Shown here piece by piece: positions 13,101 to 25,100 of a stretch of DNA of 64,000 nt. Origin of the DNA: Symbiodinium natans. Taxonomy: Eukaryota; Sar; Dinophyceae; Suessiales; Symbiodiniaceae. Position numbers and translations under genes: made by a program. The notes beneath the pieces are model-generated. The model saw nothing but the letters and a program-made list of their open reading frames with translations. It made no database searches and was not told where the DNA came from. Within the stretch, counting starts at the first letter, position 1; each line of letters opens with the position of its first letter. Location of the stretch: contig CAJNDS010002648.1 in the NCBI GenBank assembly GCA_905221605.1, positions 266,415 to 330,414 on the forward strand. Direction: 5' to 3'.

Positions 13101-16100
13101 TTAGCTGTTGGATCTCGGGAGATGTGTATTACCCCAGGTGGGACCCTGGTAACTCCTGAAATGGTAGATCCACTAGTGCCAATTGGCAAAGCGAGCGCCT
13201 TGGTTGGTCTCAGAGTTCAGTGGCGTGGTGGCAAGTGCACAGCCTCACATCCTGTTCTGGGGGAACTTCGCGTTCGTGATCTGAATGGGTGCCCTTGTTT
13301 AGAAAAGGAGGTGGCGCTTCAGATCATTGATGAAATGGATTGGTGCTCCCCAAAGCAAGCTTTGAAGGTGGCACGTATGGTTCAAGGGTGTCCGAATACG
13401 GACAACGAGGTGGCTGTAAAAACGTCGTTGCAAAGCGCAGCGCGGACAGCGTCAGCGAATGAGGAGGAGTTCGTCCAGGCATGCTGGCGATTTCTTCGGT
13501 GGTATTATGGGGATATACCAGAAAATATGCTGATGGAGCTGTTGCCACGTGGAGATATTGCGGCGTTGCCTTTCAACCGTCATAAAAGGAGACGGCTGGC
13601 ACGAGCAAAAAGGGTGGTGGTACACCTATTTTCGGGAAACAAAAATGGCATTTTCCCAGTCGGGATGTGGAGGTACTGGAGCTGGATTTGACAAAAGGCG
13701 GTGACCTACATAATTCGAGCGTCTGGAAGTATCTTCTGCATCTGGCGGCTGAAGGAAAGGTGGTTGCTGTGGTTGGAGGACCTCCATGCAGGACAGTGTC
13801 AAGGTTGAGGTGAAGACGGTGGTCCACCTGTATTACGCCGGCGCTGTGGGCCTGAACGGTTGGGATTAAAGAGTCTTCCTTGGCCACATCAAGAATTAGC
13901 TCAAAAGGATGGTGTTTTACTTCTGAAGATGCTTTTCCTATATGACGTGGCGGTGCATTCAAGGTGTGGAACTGCTGAAGTCATCAATGGAAGTTCTGTC
14001 TTCTTTGGCATGGAAAGCCCTGGGGACCCTGAACTCATAGGGAAGGATTTCTCTCAGAACGGCAAAACGGTCTTGAGTGCTGAGGATCTGGTGGATGGTT
14101 CTCAGGAAGGGCTCTCAAGTCCTACCTTCTGGAGTTGGCCAGAGGTGAAAAGCTTTTGTGAGCGTTATGGAATGTACGCTGCACACTTTGATCAGGGAGC
14201 ATTGGGACATGCTCTGGTGAAACCTACGACTTTCCTGGTGTCTGATATGGAACTATGGGAATCGTTGGAACAGGTTCGCGTGGTTGTTCCGTGGTCGGCA
14301 ACATTCGCTTCTACCCTGGAAGAGCGTATTGGACAATCCTCTATATGGGCGCGATGGGCGTTTGGATTGGTTAAAGAATACGTCACAGGTTGGCACAATG
14401 GTTGCATGAGAGCGATGCTGAACGGGAAGCTATGGTGTTAAAAAAAGAAGAACGAGAAGGGACGTTACGGAGGTTGACGACTGAGGAGCGAGCTTTCCGT
14501 GACCATTGCCTAAGGGGGCATATTCCTTTCAGACGTGATTGTCAAATCTGTGTGTCTGCCGCTGGAAAAGAGCGTCGCCATTTGAGGCGAAAGCATGGGG
14601 ATGCTTACACTTTATCATTGGACTTAGCGGGTCCATACAAGTGTTCGAAGGATGCTCACCAGCAGAAGCCACGACACGCTGTTATTGGTGTGTATCAATT
14701 TCCAATGTTGGATCCCAATGTGGGTCGCCCTCCAGAAAAGGAGGAAGATGCGGATGAGGTGGAAGATCACGTGGCAGATGAAGGTGCTGGTGTTGGAGAA
14801 TGGTTAGGCGATGCAGTCGCGAACTTCGAGGAGGAAGGCTCTGCACCGGTGGAACCTGCGCCAGTTCTGGAGGCGGAGGTGTTGAAAATTCAAGCTTCTG
14901 AGAAATCCTGGAAGGAACTGAAGGACCACTTGACCCAACCTGTCCGTATGATCAACTTCGTTATGGTGGAGCCGATTGTGGATAAACAGCAAACAACTGT
15001 TTTGTCGGCAGTTCAAAGGATGATGGTGCGCTTGCAGAGACATGGGTATCCGGTGTTGAGAATCCACTCAGATCGAGCGGGGGAGTTTGTCAATGCACGC
15101 TTCCGGTCCTTTTGTGAAACTCGTCTGATATATAGGACCACTGGTGATCCTGGAGTCCCGCAAACAAATGGGCGCGCTGAAGCATGTGTGGGTTTATTCA
15201 AACGTGGTGTCAGGTCGCTCTTCAAGGAGGCGCGACTCGGGCCGGCGTACTGGGCACTGGCTGCTCGCCATTGGTCAATGTTACGGTGGCAGAAAGCTCA
15301 AAGGGAGTTGGGGTTAAATCCTAAAGCATTGCTTCCTTTTGGTGCTCAGATTCAAGTCAAACGTCGTCCGTGGGAGTTGCTGGGTCCGGATGGAACAAAG
15401 AAAGGTCGGCAATGGGTCGATCGTACGCAGCCTGCGCTTCTTTTGGGTCCATGCGATGACCTACCTGGTGGTTATTGGGTGGAAGCTCAAGGGACTGCAA
15501 AAGATCCGGATGAACTGGTGTTATTTCCCTGCACTACGATTTTTTCCAATATAAAGGAACCGCCTGAATTGGAGCTGGAAGGGGTGGTAGAAGAACAGGA
15601 GCCTCTCCTCCAGAGCATCGTCTCAAGGGGAAAAAACCGGCGCTTCGGTTTGCTGATGAGGAAGGACCTCCTTTACCTCCGCCTCGCGATCCTCCAGTTC
15701 GCCGTCGGTTGATGGAGAAAAGCCCGGCCTCTTCACTGCGTGGTCATGTGGGCTCCTTGCGCTTGCTTCGCAAGCGGGGGGAGAGTCCGCCCTTAGAAAT
15801 TTTCGAGGATGACATGCAGGGTCTGGGGGAGCTGGAAGAAAATGCAGATGTTGAGGACAATGTTCCTGGTGATGAGTATTGGCCGACTTGCTGTTCTCCT
15901 CATGAAAATGCTTATTTGGTCTGCAAAAGTGAGACTGCTGGGGATGGAACACAGTTGGAAAAAGAAGAGCAAAAAGCCAAGTCAATGTATGAAAGGTCTA
16001 TGTATGATTACGTGGACTGCGAGGAGCTTTTGGAAGGGATTGTATACCCAAAGAGGGTGAATCGAAGAGGTGGTATCAACAATTGGTGCGCAAGTACACG

Positions 16101-19100
16101 AGCTCTGGTGTTGGGCCACTATACTCATGGCGGAGTGTGTGGTATCACAAAGGAGACTCATCGAAGACCATGGCTATGTCGTTATTTGGCATCATTCGTG
16201 AGGCACCACAATCCTGAAGCCAAATTTTCTGCTCTTCAGATCTCATGCAATGCTCCGGTGTCATTGCATAGGGATAGTCACAATGAAAAGCATTGCTGCA
16301 ATTATGTGTGTGGCTTTGGTGACTATAAAGATGGTCAGCTGTGGGTTGAGGATGAAAAGGTCTTAGAGGAAGGAGCTGAAGTGGTAGAGCAATCCTATGG
16401 GAAGAAAGTCTTACCTGGAAAATTGGTGGATATCCACTGGAACTTCATGTCGTTCTTTCCGAGAAAGCTGCATGGTCCTATGCCTTGGAAAGGGAACAGG
16501 GTATCCTTGACAGGGTACACACCTGTTTTTATGGAGCGTTTGAGCTACAAGGATAGGTGCTATCTTCTCCAATGCAAGTTTCCTCTTCCGGAACCACAAG
16601 CTGAAGAAGGTGAAAAAAGGAAGTGGTTAAAAATGACGTTGAAAGAGACCTCGCTGGACGACCTTGCAGAGGAAGTCGACTACGCTGTGTTCGAAGCGCA
16701 TCAATGGGCTCTAGAGGAGCATTTGAGTATTCGACGCCTAATTGCTGAACAGGAATGTTGCATTTTGGACGAGTTCCATGGATCGGCCAATGAGTCGAAT
16801 GAGGAGAAAGGATCAGAGACTAGAGAATGGCTGGTTAAAGCAAAAAGGGCTGAGGAACAGCTCTCGAAGTTTTTGGTCAAAGCAGCTCAAGTTCAGCAAA
16901 TGGTGCAAGAAAATACCGCGCTTGAGGCAGCAGAGGAGGTTGAGTTCCTGCAAACAAAAACAATCCCTACACAAGAAGCCATGCAAGAGCTGGAAAAGTG
17001 GAGGGAATCATTGTCGGACGAGGTGACGTCTTTGGTGAAAGAGTTGGAGGTGGTGGAACCAACAACTCAAGAAAAGCTGGACAAATTGGCGGAAGAGCCT
17101 AGTGCACCGGTGATTGAGCACGTTCCCAGTCTGGTGGTGTTTACCCGGAAGCAAGGGACAGGGAGGCGACGTGCCCGTATCTGTGCATGTGGAAACTTCA
17201 TTTCGTCAACGGCAGCTACAGAATATGAAGGGCCGAGGTCACTCAGTCGTCACTCGCTGTACGCTCCAGGCTTAGATTCAACTACATTCAGGTGTCAAGT
17301 GAGGCACGCAGCATATATGGTATGGATCATCGCTGGCTTAGACATTTCCAAAGCTTTTCTGACGGCGCCGATGAATAGGGCGCAAAGAGAAGGGCGTTTG
17401 GTGGTGGTGCAGCCCCCAAGGGCGGCGGTGAAATTGGGTCTTTGCACAAAGGAGGAGCGGTGGATTGTGAGAAAGGCCTTGTACGGTTTGGCCGAAAGTC
17501 CTGCAGCATGGGTGGAGTGGCGAGACCAACGTCTTCAAGGTATGTCTTGGGTGTCAAAGGATGGACAAGCAATGAGCTTTCAGAGGTCCAATGCAGACCC
17601 AAGTCTGTTCCTTATTATGGCACAAGAAAAGCCGGAAGGTGCAAGCAAGTTGGTAGGGACAATGGGTCTTTACGTGGATGATTTTTTGATGGCTGGGACT
17701 ATGACAGTGCTCCGGGAGGCCTTGGAACAGATTAGGAAGGAGTGGAAAACTTCTGAACCCGAGTTCTGTGGTCCAGGCTGCGGTGATGGATTCCTGAAGT
17801 TTTTGGGTGTCCAAATCTGGTATCGAAATGGCAGCTTCTTTCTCAACCAGGAGGACTTTGTGAGAGATTTGCTGAACCGACGAGGGTATCAGATCGATGA
17901 AACTGGAAAAGGGAGTAACCTGCCAATGGTGAAAGAAACTCCAGGTGAAGAAGAGGAGGTGGATATTCCTTCCTTGCGAGCGGCTCAAGGTGCCGTAGGG
18001 GAGTTCCTCTGGGTGGCAATCAAAACTCGACCTGATTTGGCGTTCTGCACGAGCCAGTTGTCTTTGTGGACATCCCGAAGGCCGCGATTTGTGGTTAAAA
18101 AGGCTGAGGAAGTTTTCCGATACCTTGCTGCAACTCCAACGTTAGGCTTGACGTTCGGAGCAATCGCAACATGCGAAAAAGAAAGGAATGAGGTGTTGCG
18201 TTATGGACGAGGTGTTAAGGTGGTGGAGTCCTACGCGGATGCCAGCTTTGCAGCAGGTGAAAATGAAAAGAGCCACTCAGGAGCGGTGGTGGTGTGGGGT
18301 GACTGTCCAGTGATGTGGGCAACACAAAGACAATCAACGGTGGCTTTAAGTACAGCTGAAGCTGAATTACATGCGTCCATAGAGGGAGCAACGATGATTC
18401 AGTCGTGCACTCCTATAATTGCCGCTTTGGTTGGAACAGGTGAAGAATCGCTGCAAAAAGTGCTGTATACAGATTCGGTTTCAACGTGCTCGATCATTCA
18501 ATATCCTGCTGGAAGCTGGAGAACAAGACACCTGAGAATTCGAGCAGCCGGTGTCAGGTCTCTGGTGGACCGTGGTTATATGGTGATAGCGCACCTTCGC
18601 GGTGAGTATATGATCGCTGACCTGTTGACTAAGTTAATGAGTGGACAGGTGTACGCAAAGCAAAAGGCACTTTGGGGTCTCAGACTGTTGGTTCAAGGAA
18701 CTGACTTGAAAAAAGCCTCGCTTGCAATGGCGGTCATGATGGTGGCTGCATCTCTGCAAGGGATGGCAACTGGTGGCGAAGAAGTGTCCACGGCTGGATT
18801 CTTTTGCTCAGAAGAAGGGGTGTGCAAGGTCGCCAACACGTCTACGGTGATGGTTCTGGCTCAAGGTATTGAAATGGTTGTCAACAATTCAGACCTTGTT
18901 GCGTATTTGGTGGCAGCAATTATACTCTGGGAACTGGCATGGTGCCTCTTTCGACGGCTGTATAAATGGCTGTGGATCAAGAAAGCGGTGGTTATTCCTG
19001 CGAGTGCCACTTTGTATACAACAGTGGGTGGGAACTGTATGCACGCAAGCAGTGACTGTGATGTTCTGCGATATTCACAGCCCAGGGCTAAGACGCTTTG

Positions 19101-22100
19101 TAAGCATTGCCTCAAGGATGGCTGGGTGGTGAATGCTGAGTTCCTTGGTGAGGAACGGGCCGCTGGAACGTGAATTTTCCAAGTACGAGGTGAAGAAATC
19201 CTCAATGGTAAAGGATTCAGCCAATGAGCTGAAGGTTCGTCCTGGATGACGTTAAACCATAATGTGCATTTCAAGCAGCTGGCTGCTGCCTAAATGGCGG
19301 TTTTTGGCCAAAGAACGGCATCTCCAATGTGTCCTAGGAAATCCTAGGACAGGGGGAGTGCGGAGCTGCAACTGGTATTGTAGAAAAGAGTTGGTGATGG
19401 GAGTTGAAGGGGTCAATGAACCCGGATATTTTTGGCTCAAGAAACGTGGGCAATGCGCCCTACGGAAAAGGTGTGTTTGGTTGTGCTTTGGGTTTTGTCT
19501 TCGGTTGTTCCAGGGGAATCAAGGCCTTCTGTTGGGGCTGACTGTTTTGTTCCCTGTCCTCCTTCGGTTGCCCCCCGTACCCTAAACCCTAAACCCTAAA
19601 CCCTAAACCCTAAACCCTAAACCCAAAACCCTAAACCCTAAACCCTAAACCCTAAACCCTTAGGAGGGTGTAGGAGTGGGTCCTTGAAGGAGGGGACTTT
19701 GGGAGGCAGGGCTTTCCGAGCTGGGGCTCAGCATGAAGACACTCGGCACGGCAAGTCTCTAGCCTCAAATCAAGGGGCTTCGGGTTTAGGATTGAGAGGG
19801 TTGAGGGTGCTAAACCCTTAACCCTAAACCCTAAACCCTAAACCCTAAACCCTAAACCCTAAACCCTAAGCCCTAAACATTAAACCCTGAACCCCAAAGC
19901 CTATGAAGCGTGCGATGGAAGAACTCAAGGCCTTCCTCAGCGGAACTGCACCCCTCAGTCCCGTAAGGCATCAGTCCCGGAAACGGCGCATCCTCGCATC
20001 TTCCACCCTGAAGCCCAACGGCCTCTACCCTAAACCCTAAACCCAAAATACATCTCAACCCTAAACCCTAAACCAAAAACCCTAAACCTTAAACCCTAAA
20101 CCTTAAACCCTAAACCCTAAACCCTAAGCCCTGAACCCTAAACCCTAAACCCTAAACCCTAAACCCTAAACCCCAAAACCTATCAAACAAGCCCGAGTCC
20201 AGAGCGAAGCGTCCCATGCAGGGCGTGGGCACTCTGCGATACATGGCGCCGGAAGTCTTGAACTCCGGCGACACTCTCAGCTAAAGCCCACCCTAAACCC
20301 CAAGCCCTAAAACCCTAAAACCCTAAAACCCTGAAACCCTAAAACCCTAAAGCCCTAAAGCCCTAAAACCCTAAAACCCAAAAACCCTAAAACCCTAAAA
20401 CCCTAAACCCCAAGCCCTAAAACCCTAAAACCCTAAAACCCTGAAACCCTAAAACCCTAAAGCCCTAAAGCCCTAAAACCCTAAAACCCAAAAACCCTAA
20501 AACCCTAAAACCCTAAAACCCTAAAACCCTAAAACCCTAAACCCCTAAACCCTAAACCCTCACCCCTAAACCCTAAACCCTAAACCCTAAACCCTAAACC
20601 CCAAAATCACAAACCCCTACGCCCCTGACCCTGCATTTTGAACTTCATGGTCTGTGTTGCCTGGCGGCGAGCTTGGCTGCAGACTTAAGGATTGTTTGGG
20701 GAGGTTTCGGTTTAGGGTCAGTGAGCGTGCCTGCTAGGGGTTTAGCGTTTTGCTAGGGGTTGAAGAGTTTAGGGTTCAGGGTTAGGGTTTAGGTTTTAGG
20801 GTTTAGGGTTAGGGTTTAGGGTTTAGGGTTTAGGGTTTAGGGTTTAGGGCTTAGGGTTTAGGGTTTAGGGTTTAGGGTTTAGGGTTTAGGGTTTAGGGTT
20901 CAGGGTTTAGAGTTAGGGTTTAGGGTTTAGGGTTTGGGGTTTGGGGTTTGGGGTTTTGGGTTTGGGGTTTAGTGCTTTCGAACCCTAAGCCTGAAGGCTG
21001 AACCCTTAAGGAAACACCAACCTTCGGAAAGCAAGCAGAGGCCACGTCCGCCCTAACCCCAACCCCTAACCCCTAACCCCTAACCCCTACCCCCTAAACC
21101 CTAAACCCTAGATAAACCCTAAATAAACCCTAAACCCTAAACCCTAAACCCTAGATAAACCCTAAATAAACCCTAAATAAACCCTAAACCCTAAACCCTA
21201 AACCCTAAACCCTAAACCCTAAACCCTAAACCCTAAACCTTAAACCTAAAACCCTAAACCCTAAACCCTAAACCCTAAACCCTAAACCCTAAACCCTAAA
21301 CCCTAAACCCTAAACCCTAAACCCTAAACCCTAAACCCTAAACCCTAAACCCTAAACCCTAAACCCTAAACCCTAAACCCTAAACCCTAACCCCTAAACC
21401 CCTAAACCCTCCTAAACCCTACAATACCTAACCTGGGACTGGGTGGCCGGAACGTATTCCCCCGACCATGTGCCTTATTTAGGATCTGGGAGTATTTCGC
21501 ATTTTCTTCGGTTGGGGTTTTCAGTCCTGAACCCTAAACCCCACACCCCAAACCCTCAACTCTCAACCCTAAACCCTAAAAACCCTAAACCCTAAAAATC
21601 CTAAACCCTAAAAATCCTAAACCCTAAACCCTAAACCCTAAACCCTAACCCTAAACCCTAAACCCTAAACCCTAAACCCTAAACCCTAAACCCTAAACCC
21701 TAAACCCTAACCCCTAAAACCTAAACCCTAAACCCTAAACCCTAAACCCTAAACCCTAAACCCTAAACCCTAAACCCTAAACCCTAAACCCTAAACCCTA
21801 AACCCTAAACCCTAAACCCTAAACCCTAAACCCTAAACCCTAACCCTAAACTTTAAACCCTAAACCCTCGAACCCAAAGTGAACTTCGTCGCGCCATGGC
21901 CCAGGTGAATACGGAGTACAAGCTGACGTCTTCTCCTTCGGAATCCTTCTACATGAGATTGTCTCAGGCACTTGCACTTGCAGGTTTAGGGTTTCGGGTT
22001 CAGGGTTTAGGGTTTAGGTTGCTTTTCGGGTCGAGGATCTCGCGCTGAGGGTTTGGGAGTTTAGGGGTTCAGGGGTTCAGGGTTTACAAGCTTTAGGGTC

Positions 22101-25100
22101 TAGGGTTCAGGGTTTACGGTTAAGGGGTGTGGGGGAACTGATGAGTCATACCCTAAACCCTAAACCCCAAAGCCTTGAACTTGGTGCCGGAGCCGCTGAC
22201 AAGTCAACCAAAAACTATCCCCTAAACCCTAAACCCTAAACCCTAAACCCTAAACCCTAAACCCTAAACCCTAAACCCTAAACCCTAAACCCTAAACCCT
22301 AAACCCTAAACCCTATAGACCCTAGACCCTAGACCCTAGACCCTAAACCTTAAACCCTAAACCCTAAACCCTAAACCCTAAACCCTAAACCCTAAACCCT
22401 AAACTCTAAACCCTAAACCCTAAACCCTAAACCCTAAACCCTAACCCTAAACCCTACCTAAACCCTTGTACCAGGGCTTTGGGGCTTCAGGTTACCTATA
22501 CTAAGGTGGTGCCGTGTTCCCTAAAGAGCTCGACGCCGGTTCTTTCAATATGTTCCACGCTCAAAGCTGCAGCGTGAACGGCCGTAGGATTAGGTTTTAG
22601 GGTTTGGGGTTTGGGGTTAGGGGTTTGGGGTTTGGGGTTTGGGGTTTATGGAATTTGTATAGGGTTTGGCTCCCAATAGCGTTTTCAAGAAACGTTTTCA
22701 ACGAAACGTTTTCAACGAAACGGATTGAGCGGGTTGCTCCTTTAGACTCTACTCTTTCACAGTCATTGAATCACATGTCTGAGAGTGAAACGAAACGTGG
22801 CCGGACGTGAAGATTTCATAAATCAAACCTGACGACTTTGGATGGTTCGCGTGGCGGGCGCGAAACGTTGCAACGTGGTGCAAGAGGCGCTCCCAACATC
22901 TAACATGTCAAGTCAGACGAATTTGGTTGCATAGGGTTTGGGCCCCGCCAAGTTTCGAACGAAACGTCTTGATCGAAACGTCTCGCACGACCTTTTTGAA
23001 CGACCGTTTTGAGCGACAGTCGCGGACGACATGCTTTGAACAACGGTTTTGAAACGAGTTGTTTCTTTAGAGCCTAATTTCCAGTTTTTAGCGAGTTTTT
23101 TTGAGCCTAATTTCAATTTTGCACGGGCCGGCCTTGGCCTCATGGGACTGTTTCGGTGGCCTTCTGGGAGGGGCGCCTCAAGCAACCTCCCGGACGCCTT
23201 TCTCCTCCCCCCCCCCCCCCCCCCCCTTCCTTCCCTTTGGAGGGTTTAGGGTTTAGGGTTTAGGGGGGCTTTGACCATAAACCCTAAACCCCAAACCCTA
23301 GACCCTTAAGAAAAAAGACATAGAAATTGTATGTGGTGCCATGCAGAATTTCCCAAGCTATTTGTCTAAACAGCGGACAAGCCGAGTTTGAGTAGATTAC
23401 TCCAAAGCGCCACTTGCTCAACTCACTTAAACTTCTGGGGCCTTCAAACCCAAACACTGAGCTCTCTAAATCACAGCGGCCCCACAAAACAGCCCATCAT
23501 GTAGAGGCCCAGGGCATTTTGGGTGGTTTATATCCGCATGAAAACTATGTGACGCTCCAGGCCGAAGCACAAAAAACACCCTAAACCATAAACCCTAGAC
23601 CCTAAGCCCTAAACCTAAAACCTTCAGGCGCAAACCCTCACTAAACCTGTCCATCTTAGCCTGTAGACCCTGAACGAGTTAAGAGTTCAGGGGTGGGAGG
23701 GACACCTACCAGGAACCTTACAGTAGTTTAAGGTTTAGGGTTTCTTATCCTGCCCTAAACCCTAAACCCTAAACCCTAAACCCTAAACCCTAAACCCTAA
23801 ACCCTAAACCCTAAACCCTAAACCCTAAACCCTAAACCCTAAACCCTAAACCCTAAACCCTAAACCCTAACCTAAACCCTAAACCCTAAACCCTAAACCC
23901 TAAACCCTAAACCCTAAACCCTAAACCCTAAACCCTAAACCCTAAACCCTAAACCCTAAACCCTAAACCCTAAACCCTAAACCCTACACCCCAAACCCTA
24001 AACCCTAAACCCTAAACCCTAAACCTAAACCCTAAACCCTAAACCCTAAACCCTAAACCCTAAACCCCTCAGCCGCAGCCGGAAGGAGGTAAGAGCTCAG
24101 GGCTAGCAGGGCCTCTATAAGGGAACTTTTTTGGAGGTTTAGGGGTTTAGGGGTTTAGGGGTCTAGGGGTTTAGGGGTTTAGGGGTTTAAGGGTTTAGGG
24201 GGCTTAGGGGTTTAGGGTTTAGGCGGTTTGATTTCTGACTTACAGAGACGAATCCTGACAGTGGATCTGTCTGTCGGCGAGCATCACCGTTCGCATGCAG
24301 CCCCGCGTATCTGACGAATCCTGAGGCCTATGCCGGAAACCCTAAACCCTCAACCCCTCAACCCCTTGCAGCCGATAAAACCTCAACCTCTTAAGAACGC
24401 AAAAGCCCTTCAGCCCCTCGACCTCTCAACCCCTCAACCCTAAACTTTCGGGTTTAGGGTTTAGGGTTTAGGGTTTAGGGTTTAGGGTTTAGGGACGCCC
24501 AAAGCCCAAAGCCCAAACCCCAAAGCCCCAAGATGGAACGGATTCCTCACCCCAAACTCCAAACCCCAAACCCAAAAGCACTATGCCTTAAACCCACATC
24601 GAAGCCAGGGGTGGTGCCCTACGGACATAGGAACGAGGCGTCTTTGTGCCTCGCAATCATGAGTGGCTGGGGCCTCAGCGGCTTGGGGTTTCTCGGTGAA
24701 GGGTTTACGGGGGTGCTTGCGAGGAAGCTGCGATTCTATCGGATAGGAACACGTAGAGCATGTGTCTAGTGCGTATAGGTGACGCTCGTACATGTTAGAA
24801 CTGAAGGGCCTATTGTGCTCAAGCCCCTTCAAACTCGTACCCGTAAGGTTGTGCCCCTACACGCTCCCCGCAACACGCTCCTACTATGGCCCTCATGCTA
24901 CCTCAGGGTCCCAGCAACCCAAGGGTACAACCTTAAGGGTCCAACAGCGGCACCAACAGTCGACGAGACCTCGAAACCAGATTTGCAGGACAAAAGGCCG
25001 TGCAAGAAAGGCCGAAACACTCCAATGCAACACCCGTTTAAAATGAGAAGCGTGTGTTAATTCGCCAGGGCGTCGAGGAAGGTGGAAATGTTGTTAAAGG

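Larger units (their letters stand above)
9674..19579 (+). mobile_element. Ty1/copia LTR retrotransposon of the dinoflagellate type
   Basis: Two 221-bp direct LTRs flank an internal region of about 9.5 kb. The flanks carry CCCTA on both sides (9669-9673 and 19580-19584), a 5-bp target duplication in a CCCTAAA array. Internal order is gag, protease, methyltransferase-like module, integrase, dioxygenase-like module, reverse transcriptase, RNase H; integrase before reverse transcriptase is the copia order. The LTRs differ at one base (9840 G, 19525 C), so insertion was recent or the LTRs were homogenised. The reading frame is broken by small indels near 13635, 13811, 14395 and 15603, so this copy probably does not make the full polyprotein unless recoding or sequence error explains them. 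It lies in sense orientation in a kinase intron. Confidence 0.95.

Noticed and set aside
10381-19274. Frames on the - strand within 10.4-19.3 kb
   Set aside because: They are shadows of the copia polyprotein, whose + strand motifs are unambiguous.
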